In this document: piece after piece, positions 1 to 7,945 of the stretch | How the letters are laid out: every line of letters begins with the position of its first letter | How positions within the stretch are numbered: the first letter of the stretch is position 1 | Assembly (NCBI GenBank): GCA_946803715.1 | Contig: CAMPET010000287.1 | Span: 1,550-11,885, forward strand | Length of the DNA stretch: 10,336 nucleotides | Source of the DNA: Beroe ovata | Taxonomy: Eukaryota; Ctenophora; Nuda; Beroida; Beroidae | Reading direction: 5' to 3' | The notes under the pieces: model-generated | What the model was told of the DNA's origin: nothing | Seen by the model: only the letters and a program-made list of their open reading frames with translations | Database searches by the model: none | Translations under genes and position numbers: made by a program

Positions 1-572
1 TTTTTTTCCGATCGCGTGACACAAATTAAACGAATGGATATCATGTAACACTGTCACGTGATCAAATTCATTAGGGAAATGGGACCCCTCCCCAACAATA
101 CCATTCTCTAATCCCTTCACCAAATTTGTGATCCCCCATAAAATCTTATTGCACACGATTACGCTCTCTTTCACAGCAATTACCTTCTTTGTGAGATTGA
201 TAACTTGGCAGTACCATCCTATTCCTCCCTCTATCCTCCTATCCCGTTGGAGAATCAGAAAACACATAAAGCTAGGAACATGTACATTGTATCACCCGTG
301 ATCACCCGCGGTTAGAACACTGCTCAACGATGCTGGGTTAGATAACGATCATGTGAGGCAGACATGAGACAGGAGAGTGATGAAAAACATTGGAGCAAAG
401 ATTTGATTCCAGGTATCAACTAGCTCATTGCGTGGGGGTTACAATCTATACCATGATTGTCCTTTTCAGCGCCTCCCATAATTTTCCTCCATCATCGATA
501 AAGCTGCGGTTATAATTCAGTTATTGAAAATGGTAGGATTGAATAGGTACAGGCTTTGATAATTGATATTGA
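1..572. repeat. Outer inverted repeat, left arm
   Basis: Reverse complement of 8558-9129, with paired positions always summing to 9130; no mismatch or indel was found by eye. It may continue beyond the window start. On the inner side similarity stops at 572/8558, and the right arm there abuts the N at 8557. It holds no recognisable gene. It contains short blocks resembling the inner arms (305-315 and 383-415). Confidence 0.93.
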
Positions 573-790
573 AAACGCTGAATACTGCGCAGTATCTTTG
601 CGTGACATAATCAACCATGTTGATACAAGCCTGTTACCTTTTATTTCGGATCACATTCAGAACTCAGAAGAACATTGCTCCCTGTTCCTTCCGCAGGTTG
701 GGTCAGCTTGGGCAAATATAAATGCTGTCGAACGGACAGTGTTACCCCTTTAATATCATAATTAGTGTGCTGTCAGGTGTGTATCGCGCA
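573..790 (+). other. Possible exon remnants next to the left outer arm
   Basis: From about 591 to 696 a plus-strand frame reads SLRDIINHVDTSLLPF and onward, with varied, protein-like composition. It ends at ccgcag/gttggg (691-702), which could act as either acceptor (after ctccctgttccttccgcag) or donor. The downstream frame ends soon after, at TAA near 750. No homology is recognised and chance is possible. Confidence 0.2.
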
Positions 791-802
791 ATCACTATAG
801 CA

Positions 803-920
803 TGCATAACCATGCAAATAAAATATAACCAATAACCATACAATAAAACATAACCATGCATCGAAATTTACCATGCAATGAAATGTACCATGCGATGAAA
901 TGTACCATGCGATGACATAC
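803..920. repeat. 17-bp tandem repeat, consensus ACCATGCRATGAAATGT
   Basis: Four clear 17-bp units occupy 853-869, 870-886, 887-903 and 904-920. Looser 18-19-bp relatives precede them from 803 (catgcataaccatgcaaat and accatacaataaaacata). Confidence 0.8.
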
Positions 921-1040
921 AACGCAACATTCATACTTACAAACAATCGAATGGTGAGTGCTATGATGTTAATTAAATATTCAATGATCTTTGTGCGAAT
1001 TCTCCAAGATTCACACTGTAACTAATCTAAAATCCACTTG

Positions 1041-1230
1041 CTAAACTAAAACCTCTTTCAGTACTCCATTACATTGGGGACATGTGTCAACATGCAATAT
1101 GACATACCTACCGCAAGTCAAAGATATAGGGTTAGACTCTAAACGTATAGGTAGCGTATGGGTATCGTTGGCTTGGGTATTGGTAACATATGTGAAGCGA
1201 TCAGGATGCGGGGAAGAGATGTAAACATTG
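1041..1230 (-). other. Possible degenerate coding remnant with Cys pair
   Basis: The minus-strand frame ending at 1041 closes with DTCPQCNGVLKEVLV and a stop. The CPxC motif is reminiscent of the Cys module in exon 7 of the neighbouring transposase (RCQCCGAEL), but nothing else aligns and no start or splice signals are convincing. The frame runs into the inner repeat arm, which is clearly not coding. Confidence 0.2.
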
Positions 1231-1233
1231 GAA

Positions 1234-1522
1234 CGCAGATTTGATAACAGGTCCCGGTATAGAACAAAACTCCATTCCTCACACATGAAGGAGTAAAAAG
1301 AGAATGCATTCTGTCGGTACTGTCAAAACTAAATGATATTCCCGGTACAGAATGAAACTCTATTCCTCAGCTATCATGGAAGTATAAGGAGAATATATCC
1401 TATCGGTACTGTGAGAATATAATGTAAAATGGAACTAGAAAACCCGCCCAGAGTGCGTATACTCCGTCCGTGATATGTGAGGCGAGAGCTAACTCATGTG
1501 GAATTTGGCAGAGATTTACCAC
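1234..1522. repeat. Inner inverted repeat, left arm (candidate transposon terminal repeat)
   Basis: Reverse complement of 7534-7820 with one 2-bp indel (an extra AT near 1417) and one clear substitution (in GAGTGCGTATAC near 1455), so about 99% identical by eye. The arms bracket the divergent transposase and ballast genes, which is the layout expected of a DNA transposon about 6.6 kb long. No TTAA target duplication is visible directly outside, so the true ends may be elsewhere. The arm contains an 88-bp diverged tandem duplication. Confidence 0.9.
1252..1427. repeat. Diverged 88-bp tandem duplication inside the inner arm
   Basis: Units 1252-1339 and 1340-1427 align with shared blocks TCCCGGTA.AGAA, ACTC.ATTCCTCA, ATGGAAG/ATGAAGG-like, GAGAAT and TATCGGTACTGT / TGTCGGTACTGT. 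The mirror copies lie at about 7627-7802. The pair is clearly older than the inverted duplication, since the units differ much more from each other than the two arms do. Repeated subterminal units are typical transposase-binding sites. Confidence 0.75.
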
Positions 1523-1649
1523 TACACCCACTCGTTTGAAATGATCCGCAGAACAAACGAACCAACTCAGACATGACTTTCTTTGCACGCGGTAATTTGC
1601 ACTTGTAACCATGGCGACGCACATCTATGCTAAACACGATAACTAGAAA

Positions 1650-4600
1650 CTATGGACTGCAAAATCTAGACCGATGACGCTCTTCCAATTCCTCATGACC
1701 AGGGAATGGTAGCTGGTGGAAGGTGTCAGGGAGGTCAGTGGGGATGTAACTGTCCACAACCTGCTGCGGTGGTAGGTCTACAGTTCCACGCGCAACCCCC
1801 ACTGAGAGTTCCATAATTTCGTCAAGTACTCCATCATGGTTGTAGAGGTGTTTGTCCCTCATTGAATACTGGGACGTGGCCTTGGAGTAGCGATGGGCCC
1901 TGTAACTCTTCACAGGTCCGGAACGAACACGGTTGTTAGCCATCACAATGGCTAACATTGTGAGGTGTGTGTGTTTCCGGAAACTGAAGTGGATGTCCTT
2001 CGTGAGAAGATGTTGCTTGTTCGAGTGGAAACATTCAACACCGGTTGTATGAATAAACTTATATGTCAATGCAATTTCATTGGACAACAAAGTGTCTGTC
2101 ACACACTTGAAGAGTGCCTCAAATTCCACCGACCCAAACTGAATCCACTTCCCTTCCCGCTGCTCCTTCTTCGAGAGCGGAGGGTGACCACACTGCAGGA
2201 ACGTCTTTGGTTCCTTTGGGTACACCCTACGCCCTTTCCCTGACCTATCACCACCCCGCATCTCCTGAAGTCGTCTCAAGTCAGCCTCCCCCACACTTCC
2301 AGGTCTCCAATCATGGACCCCTATGATGTGAAGCAGACAAGAATGCCATGCTTCCAGCAGGACTTCCTTATCCCCTCCACAATTATTCGACGACCACCAG
2401 AAGTGGTTAACTAGGTCGCTCACCCACGACTTTACCGTGGGAAACCGATCCCCTATGGCATTGAGTTTCTTTCTGATCGACTTTGATAGGTGCCAGACAT
2501 CGAAGTTGATTGCGATGCCATAACCCTTGAGAAGGTTGGCCACACTCTTATTCCTGTCGGTGACAAAAGTTTCGATGCTCAGTTTGAGGGAAGGATCTGC
2601 CGCCCACTCCTTCTCCCACTGCGTGAACAGCCTCTTGCACGCAGCCTCCTCCATTTCTTTCTTGGGCTCCCCTTTGCTGTTGTATGTGTGGAAGTCCATA
2701 CCCTTCTGGACCAGGGCAAAATCAGCAATGAGGCCAGAGTTTGTATCTGCACTTGTGTAGCAGCAATATTTGGCTGTTGTGAGGCAAGAAAGGTTATATT
2801 CAGCGTGATATGATAATGAATTGATAATCGAGGGGCTTTCTTAGTTTCTTGGTGCTTTCAATCTATCTAGTATTCGGATCACCCATGCATGCATAGCTAT
2901 TCGTGCATTCACATATAACTATCATGTTTACTCAATTCATGAATGTAAAGAAGGGGGCAGATAGAAGCAGCACTTACCAGAGTTTTTGCCTCTACTGTCA
3001 TAATGTCCATCTAGGGGAATATGATAAAACAATAGTTGAAATGTTGAGGCGAGAAGTCAGCATGAAAGGAAATGCTGGGGTCCAAAGTAAGAAAAAAAGA
3101 GGGAAAAATTACCTCCTGCCATAACGAGTTCGTTTTCTTTAGCTAGTTCCTCCATAGTGAGCTCCTTCTCCCGAAGGAATGATGTCATGATGGCTGGTCC
3201 AACAACCTCCTTCTCGATCCTTGGTGAGGAAAAGTGATCAGTAATTAACTCTTTGACAAAAAGCACAGTTAGTTGACAAGTGTGAGAGACTGGAAGAGGG
3301 CAGTATCTTGTTGCTTACTTGAACATGCTTGTCGGGCTGAGACCTTTCAGTCCAAGGACATCAAGAAATCGTCGGGATTTCGCCACAGCGATCCCAGACA
3401 GCATCGTTGCACAAACATAGCGAATGTTCAGCTCTGGTCTTCTCCCAACGCATTGTCCATTAGACCATTCTTGAATTTTGCAAGTTCCCGAACACTCTGC
3501 AGTCATGTTGACCTGACCGGTTTACATTGATGGTAAAACTTGGATTGCAACATCCCAATCTTTATACAACTTCTCCATTCTCGGTCACACTCATTAATCA
3601 TTGTTCAGATTACTAAGTAGTTTATGCTATTCACCACATACTTCAAAACCGCTGGAGTTTCCAAAATGAGGTCTAGAGAGTTCTGCCCCACAACACTGGC
3701 ACCGCTTCCACAAGGCTAGGAGACTCTCCTTTGCAAGCAGTACATGGGACCAATCTACATCCTCTGCTGTTGTTGAGCAGTCAAGCTCGTCAGCCGTGAA
3801 GTCATACGAGGGGTCAGCTGTTCCAGAGTCACTCCGTTTGCGCCGCCTTTTGGCAGTGTCTGTACAGGTAATATCTACTCCACGTTTGGCCTTATTGTCG
3901 GGTTGGAAACAAAAGGTGAGAGATGTAGTTATTATATATAATATGAAGTTTGATAATGGCGAATGAGTGACGATCACAGCAGTCTCACCTGCTTGCTTGT
4001 GAGGTCAATTACATCATGCCAAATGCATTCCTCTAGCGGGACTTTCCCATCTGAGAAAGGAAATATGAACTTAGAGTCAGACAATCCGACAGTCAGAGAG
4101 GCAAACAGATAGAGGGAAACTACCTGCTGACATCTGTTCAGGTGTGCTTGGAGGAAGGGGTTTGTCAGGGATCTCTGGTGGGAGCAAGGTTGTTGCCTCT
4201 CTTGACTGAAATTCTACAAGGGAGTGGGTGATAATTATCAAATGAAGCATTATGAGTCGAGACATACTATATCAATCATCACCTTGGCAAGATAGGGAAC
4301 CTCCAATCAGATTGCACTGGCACCCAACATCCTTTGTGACTTCAGGTGGTTGATCTGAGGGAAGTAATTTATTGAAATATTGCAGCAGTGAAGAATAATA
4401 GTTATACTAACAATGCAATAACAAGACTTCTCTTTTACCCGGTTTATCTGCTGTATCCTGGAGGTCTTGGTCAGGTGTAGGGAGTCCAATTCCAGTATCT
4501 AAGAGTAATACAGATAAAATTGCTAGTGGTGAAAAGTAAAATGGCAGACAGTGACATTGCTCATTTTCACCTGTTACTTCTACCACAGAGTTAGAGACAT

Positions 4601-4923
4601 CTTGTAGTGCAGGGGAAATGCCTAACTCCCTATACAATATGTCAGGAAAGGCTCCAGGAAGCAAAATCTTTCTCAAGCTACCTGTGATAGGAGTTAGTAG
4701 CAAAGAATGGATTGAATAGAATTCTTCTCAACAAATAGACTGTTTTTTGACACATGAACCAAGGTAGCAAACTTGATTCCTTGAAGAACTTTGTTGAAAA
4801 GTGTTTGCAACAAATTTTGCTTGTTCTTGATCCAATCTGAAGAACATCAGACCATTCTTGCCTCATGGTGAACAGTGTAACTGTAGCAGTTCTTGCTGCA
4901 CACACCAAACAATGCTTTGTCAT
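1650..4923 (-). CDS. THAP-domain DDE transposase, Kolobok-like, 11 exons, apparently intact
   Basis: Likely transposase that binds element ends and cuts and joins DNA in the nucleus. Exons (descending): 4923-4773, 4681-4571, 4498-4439, 4354-4283, 4213-4124, 4050-3989, 3890-3642, 3512-3319, 3219-3113, 3010-2978, 2773-1650. All introns are GT..AG, phases agree throughout, and they join into 2253 nt (750 residues plus TAG). Seen: a THAP-like C2CH finger (C5, C8, W24, C38, H41, closing box AFPDIL at 61-66); a low-complexity linker (about 67-182); a basic stretch KRRRKR (196-201); Cys pairs C246/C249 and C272/C276; then a core with D366 (in DGHYDSRG), D449 (in TDRN), DVWH (468-471) and E623 (in ECFHS), which I infer to be the DDE triad. 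The motif order GDG..DS.G, TDR, DxWH, E.FHS is that of a transposase family common in fish and invertebrates, which I place near Kolobok. Weak points: exon 1 donor (GTTTGC) is non-ideal though it restores the THAP box, and the C-to-C spacing in the finger (29) is short for THAP. The start is the first ATG of the frame. P-element-like is the alternative, but its core differs. Confidence 0.82.
2978..3010 (-). other. 33-nt micro-exon (exon 10) of the transposase
   Basis: This symmetric phase 1-1 micro-exon lies between a pyrimidine-rich acceptor ending cccctag (3011 and up) and the donor gtaagtg (2977-2971). With one base from exon 9 and two from exon 11 it encodes DGHYDSRGKNSA. That restores the conserved aspartate motif expected between the exon 9 end (LVMAG) and the exon 11 start (KYCCYT). 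Skipping it keeps the frame but deletes D366, the likely first catalytic residue. Confidence 0.8.
3989..4681 (-). other. Linker exons 2-6: run of small symmetric phase-1 exons
   Basis: Five small exons (111, 60, 72, 90 and 62 nt) follow the finger. The first four are phase 1 on both sides, so each could be skipped or duplicated without a frameshift; exon 6 changes to phase 0. They encode a Pro/Asp/Thr-rich, probably disordered linker (for example IPDKPLPPSTPEQ in exon 5 and LPTPDQDLQ in exon 3). Exon 4 has a C-x-C pair (GCQCN). No known domain is recognised between THAP and the Cys module. Confidence 0.7.
4773..4923 (-). other. Exon 1 of the transposase: THAP-like zinc finger
   Basis: Residues 1-50 begin MTKHCLVC and carry C5-x2-C8, W24, and C38-x2-H41 followed by F42, the C2CH signature of the THAP DNA-binding domain. 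The domain is completed in exon 2 (4681-4571), where LLPGAFPDIL takes the place of the AVPxIF box that closes THAP domains. The usual proline before the tryptophan is not evident and the spacer is some six residues short, so the finger is divergent. Known for THAP transposases: the finger recognises subterminal DNA of the element. Confidence 0.65.
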
Positions 4924-6302
4924 ATTTAGGTATCTTGCAGATAATTCTACTGTTATCAAATAGTGTCATCTCTCAGCTTTCTAATGACTTTGACATTGGA
5001 AAATTAAAAAAAATCTCAAGATTGATGTTACCAAGTGTGAATTGAATATAAATCACAATGCATTTACTCATCCCATTCCCAGTTTCCTACAAGTCAGATA
5101 TATCAATAAATGTGTAAGAGCAACATTACTACTATTCCATTGTGGCACATATTATCAATTCATAACAAATATCATATCGTGAAATATTTATCTATTTCAC
5201 TACTTGAATGCTCTAATGACCACGACAATCAGAAATTATTCTTATTTTCAAAAGAGACAAAATATCATGAATGATATTATAATTATCACTTATTTATTTT
5301 GAAAATACTAGAAAATGTATTTATTTTCATTCACACCCGATACTATTTTTCAGATTGTGGTGCGCGCGCCCCACACACAAACCAGAAGACAAATGAATGT
5401 TGAAACTAAGGAAACATGATTGCATAATAAAACCATCTTGTGCGTTTGTTCATGCGAAATTTGTGCTCAGTGTTCGCATTTTTGCGCTGGCGGTAGAAAA
5501 ATGATTGGTGTGCTGCGCGCGCGCGGAAGATTCGGACAATGCAGTGTTAGAACGATGATCAGCAAATTCTTTTTTGCAATTTTCTTACATTTCCAGTTTT
5601 ACATTTTCGTAATTCATATCGATTATCGCGCATCAAATCTCAGATTTTTTGCATGTGTGTATTTTTTGTAACAAAAATATTTGATTATCTGAAATTTTTT
5701 ATCAAAAAAATTCTTCCGGCTTCCCAGTCATATTCTTGATTTGTGACTTGTTCAAAACTAAAACCCTAATTATCATACCATAATACAATTTGTTGAATGG
5801 ATAGTAATTTTATTGAATGAAAGTATGATCATATCTGAAGAACAAATTATTAGCATTCCAAAACCATTTCATTTCTTTCTGAACTTGAAGCTTCATTATT
5901 AGTGCCTGACATGAAATCAATGTAGGAGTTGATTGACCTGCATACACGATACAGGAAATGTGATATTTTTATTGTAAATAATAAGCAGTATTTGAGATCT
6001 TTGATGAAATTCATATAGGTGGTGATGAGTTCCTGATAAGTTCAGTAATCCTTTTCTTGACATTACTGAATAAGGCAAACAGTAATGCATTATACATGCT
6101 TGCCCTAAGCAAGCTATTTTCTTCACAGGCCAGCATTTTTTTTGTTCTAGTGAGCACTCAGGCTTGTTGTGAAGAATTTCTTAGTACTTATCTAGAAAGC
6201 AGTTAGAAAACCCCAAGTGAAATGGGCCATGATATGACTGTAGGAGGCCGGTAGATCATTGATTGGTTTTGATTCTACCTAAGTATCAATTTTTCTGAAT
6301 TA
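4924..6302. promoter_or_regulatory. AT-rich intergenic region between the divergent genes
   Basis: No gene is recognised here. It separates the 5' ends of the transposase (minus) and the ballast gene (plus), so both promoters should lie in it. The DNA is strongly AT-rich apart from two CpG-dense patches at 5360-5371 (gtgcgcgcgccc) and 5511-5525 (gtgctgcgcgcgcgc). No convincing TATA box or start site can be fixed. Plus-strand ORF 5420-5671 and minus-strand ORF 5917-6126 look like chance frames. Confidence 0.4.
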
Positions 6303-6587
6303 GGTCAGAGGTGATCAATGAATGGTCAGAAAGTGGTCTCATGGGGGTCAAAAATCATGAAGTGCCCTCCAGAGGGTCAATAGGGATTCACCAGGGGGTC
6401 AGAGAGGGTTCACCAGGGGTCAGTGGGAGGTCAGCAGGGGTTTATCAGGTGGAGATAAATGGGACGATNAAGTGGTCTCATGGGGGTCAAAAAAAGGTCA
6501 AGTGTTCACTAAGGGGTCAGAGAGGGTTCAGCAGGGGTCAGTGGGAGGTCAGCAGGGGTTTATCAGGGGGTCAGCAAGGGGTCAATG
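6303..6587 (+). repeat. G-rich GGTCA minisatellite, with a two-copy ~139-bp higher-order repeat
   Basis: About fourteen GGTCA pentamers, mostly GGGGTCA or AGGTCA and all on the plus strand, lie between 6303 and 6582. At larger scale AAGTGGTCTCATGGGGGTCA begins at 6331 and again at 6470, directly after the N at 6469, and the copies share later blocks such as GGTCAGTGGGAGGTCAGCAG. The open frame through it (6311-6610) is a by-product of repeat structure. It ends about 40 bp before the ballast start codon. G-runs could fold into quadruplexes. Confidence 0.85.
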
Positions 6588-6625
6588 ATATATTTTCATA
6601 CAACCAATAAAATTACAGTGTACAT

Positions 6626-7258
6626 ATGATAATGAGATCAAATGAAGATGACAGTGATGGAGGTAGTAGTTGTGATGAAAGCCATGATGAAATTGACACT
6701 TACAGCAGAGAGACTATTGCCAAGAACAAGGATTCAGTGATCAGTAATCCGAAAAAGGATTATATCTCTGACCACTCCTCTGATGATGAGCCTTATGTTC
6801 AGGTCACTGCAGCAACAGCATTCATCACACGTGAACCTCAGAAACTTGCATACTGTCAGTGTGGTGTTTGCAAGGATGTCCACCAGGACCCCAGTAGGAA
6901 CTATTGCTGTAAGCAGGCCACAAAGTTGGACTCGATCCGGGGAAGTTTTCAGTGTGTGACAGAACACCAGCAATTTAGGGCACTGATAGAGAATCCAATT
7001 GTGCATGAGGCAATGGCAGACCGCACCAGAAGTGACAGATGTTCCTCATCATCAAGGCAAATGTTGCCAGAGAACCACCGATTTGAATGCTACTCTCTGG
7101 CAGTATGGTTGTTTGGCATGCCATATTGTGGCACTAGGGTGAGGTACATTTTGCCTAGTTGTGTGTATGCACGGATTCGGGAGCTCTACCCTGATGCTCA
7201 GGGAATTTATACAGGGTTTTTACCTGGAGATGATCGTCAGGTTCATAACTATCTGTGA
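6626..7258 (+). CDS. P2X7 ballast-domain (P2RX7_C-like) protein without a channel
   Basis: Open frame of 210 codons ending in TGA. Residues 1-56 are acidic and Ser-rich (DDSDGGSS, SSDDEP). Residues 76-200 match the cytoplasmic ballast of the P2X7 receptor: YCQCGVC (C77, C79, C82), paired Cys at 94-95, C110, C155, C168, and the signature ILPSC (C179) followed by RIRELYP and YTGF near the end. In P2X7 these cysteines bind zinc and the domain binds guanine nucleotide; whether this one does is inference. There is no membrane segment and no P2X extracellular domain, so it is a free-standing ballast protein. Its function is unknown. It is transcribed divergently from the transposase and lies between the inner inverted repeats, so it may be transposon cargo. 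Start: ATG at 6626, with ATG 6632 also possible; an acceptor-like ttacag at 6613-6618 means an upstream exon is possible. A poly(A) signal follows at 7308. Confidence 0.85.
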   Translation: MIMRSNEDDSDGGSSCDESHDEIDTYSRETIAKNKDSVISNPKKDYISDHSSDDEPYVQVTAATAFITREPQKLAYCQCGVCKDVHQDPSRNYCCKQATKLDSIRGSFQCVTEHQQFRALIENPIVHEAMADRTRSDRCSSSSRQMLPENHRFECYSLAVWLFGMPYCGTRVRYILPSCVYARIRELYPDAQGIYTGFLPGDDRQVHNYL

Positions 7259-7307
7259 CACTCAAAATTTTGTGGTTGATTGATTTTCCAGTGTACATTG
7301 TACATAC

Positions 7308-7313
7308 AATAAA
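7308..7313 (+). terminator. Poly(A) signal AATAAA for the ballast gene
   Basis: A canonical AATAAA lies 50 bp after the ballast stop codon, on the same strand and in AT-rich DNA. No equivalent signal was found within about 250 bp after the transposase stop on the minus strand. Confidence 0.6.
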
Positions 7314-7533
7314 CTAGCAGACCCGTCCGTGGCCTCCAGCCTCAGTTATTTTAGTTCCGTAATTATGTCCTAAAAGCAATGATTGATTTCAAATGAAACA
7401 TCAGTATCAGTGTAGGTAATTATCGTGCGCCGATCTTCGATTATACGTCTGATGCTTCCCATTCTGGACTGATTTCAAACACCATGGGCTCAAACGGGTT
7501 GAGGGCTGATGGGTTCCAATCAGTATGCAGTGG
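7314..7533. other. Non-coding spacer between ballast gene and inner arm
   Basis: Nothing is recognised here beyond a repeated tgatttcaaa (7382 and 7470). It is the 3' flank of the ballast gene. Confidence 0.4.
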
Positions 7534-7820
7534 GTGGTAAATCTCTGCCAAATTCCACATGAGTTAGCTCTCGCCTCACATATCACGGACGGAGTATACA
7601 CACTCTGGGCGGGTTTTCTAGTTCCATTTTACATTATTCTCACAGTACCGATAGGATATATTCTCCTTATACTTCCATGATAGCTGAGGAATAGAGTTTC
7701 ATTCTGTACCGGGAATATCATTTAGTTTTGACAGTACCGACAGAATGCATTCTCTTTTTACTCCTTCATGTGTGAGGAATGGAGTTTTGTTCTATACCGG
7801 GACCTGTTATCAAATCTGCG
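7534..7820. repeat. Inner inverted repeat, right arm
   Basis: Mirror of 1234-1522, lying 220 bp after the ballast gene's poly(A) signal. Outside it, tcctaaccgcgg (7821-7832) resembles the CCGCGGTTAG block of the outer arm (305-315, opposite orientation). Confidence 0.9.
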
Positions 7821-7945
7821 TCCTAACCGCGGATGTTCTCGGTAACCTATACAATAGACAATGTATAATGTATATGGTATAACCACCCACTCTGTGAAAC
7901 TCAGAGCTCCTGGCTTTGACATGATTTTCATTTCGAATTAGGAAA

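Noticed and set aside
803-920. CRISPR-like repeat spacing
   Set aside because: Units are contiguous 17-bp tandem repeats without spacers, in a eukaryotic context.
966-975. TTAATTAA near the left inner arm as a Kolobok-type TTAA target duplication
   Set aside because: It lies more than 250 bp from the arm edge and no matching TTAA sits at the corresponding place outside the right arm.
1400-1624. Minus-strand 74-residue frame, with partial likeness to 7407-7601
   Set aside because: The likeness is only the inner inverted repeat read through on both sides; not a gene.
1965-2813. Plus-strand open frames at 1965-2243, 2114-2326, 2490-2813 and 2527-2760
   Set aside because: They are antisense to the long final exon of the transposase, whose protein is recognisable, and show no motif of their own.
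5420-5671. Plus-strand frame with several Cys, resembling a small secreted or membrane peptide
   Set aside because: Low-complexity AT-rich hydrophobic tail, no homology and no convincing start.
6311-6610. Plus-strand 99-residue Gly/Val/Ser-rich frame
   Set aside because: Produced by the GGTCA minisatellite and crossing an N; repetitive composition and no coding signal.
6734-7006. Minus-strand 90-residue open frame
   Set aside because: Antisense shadow of the ballast-domain gene.
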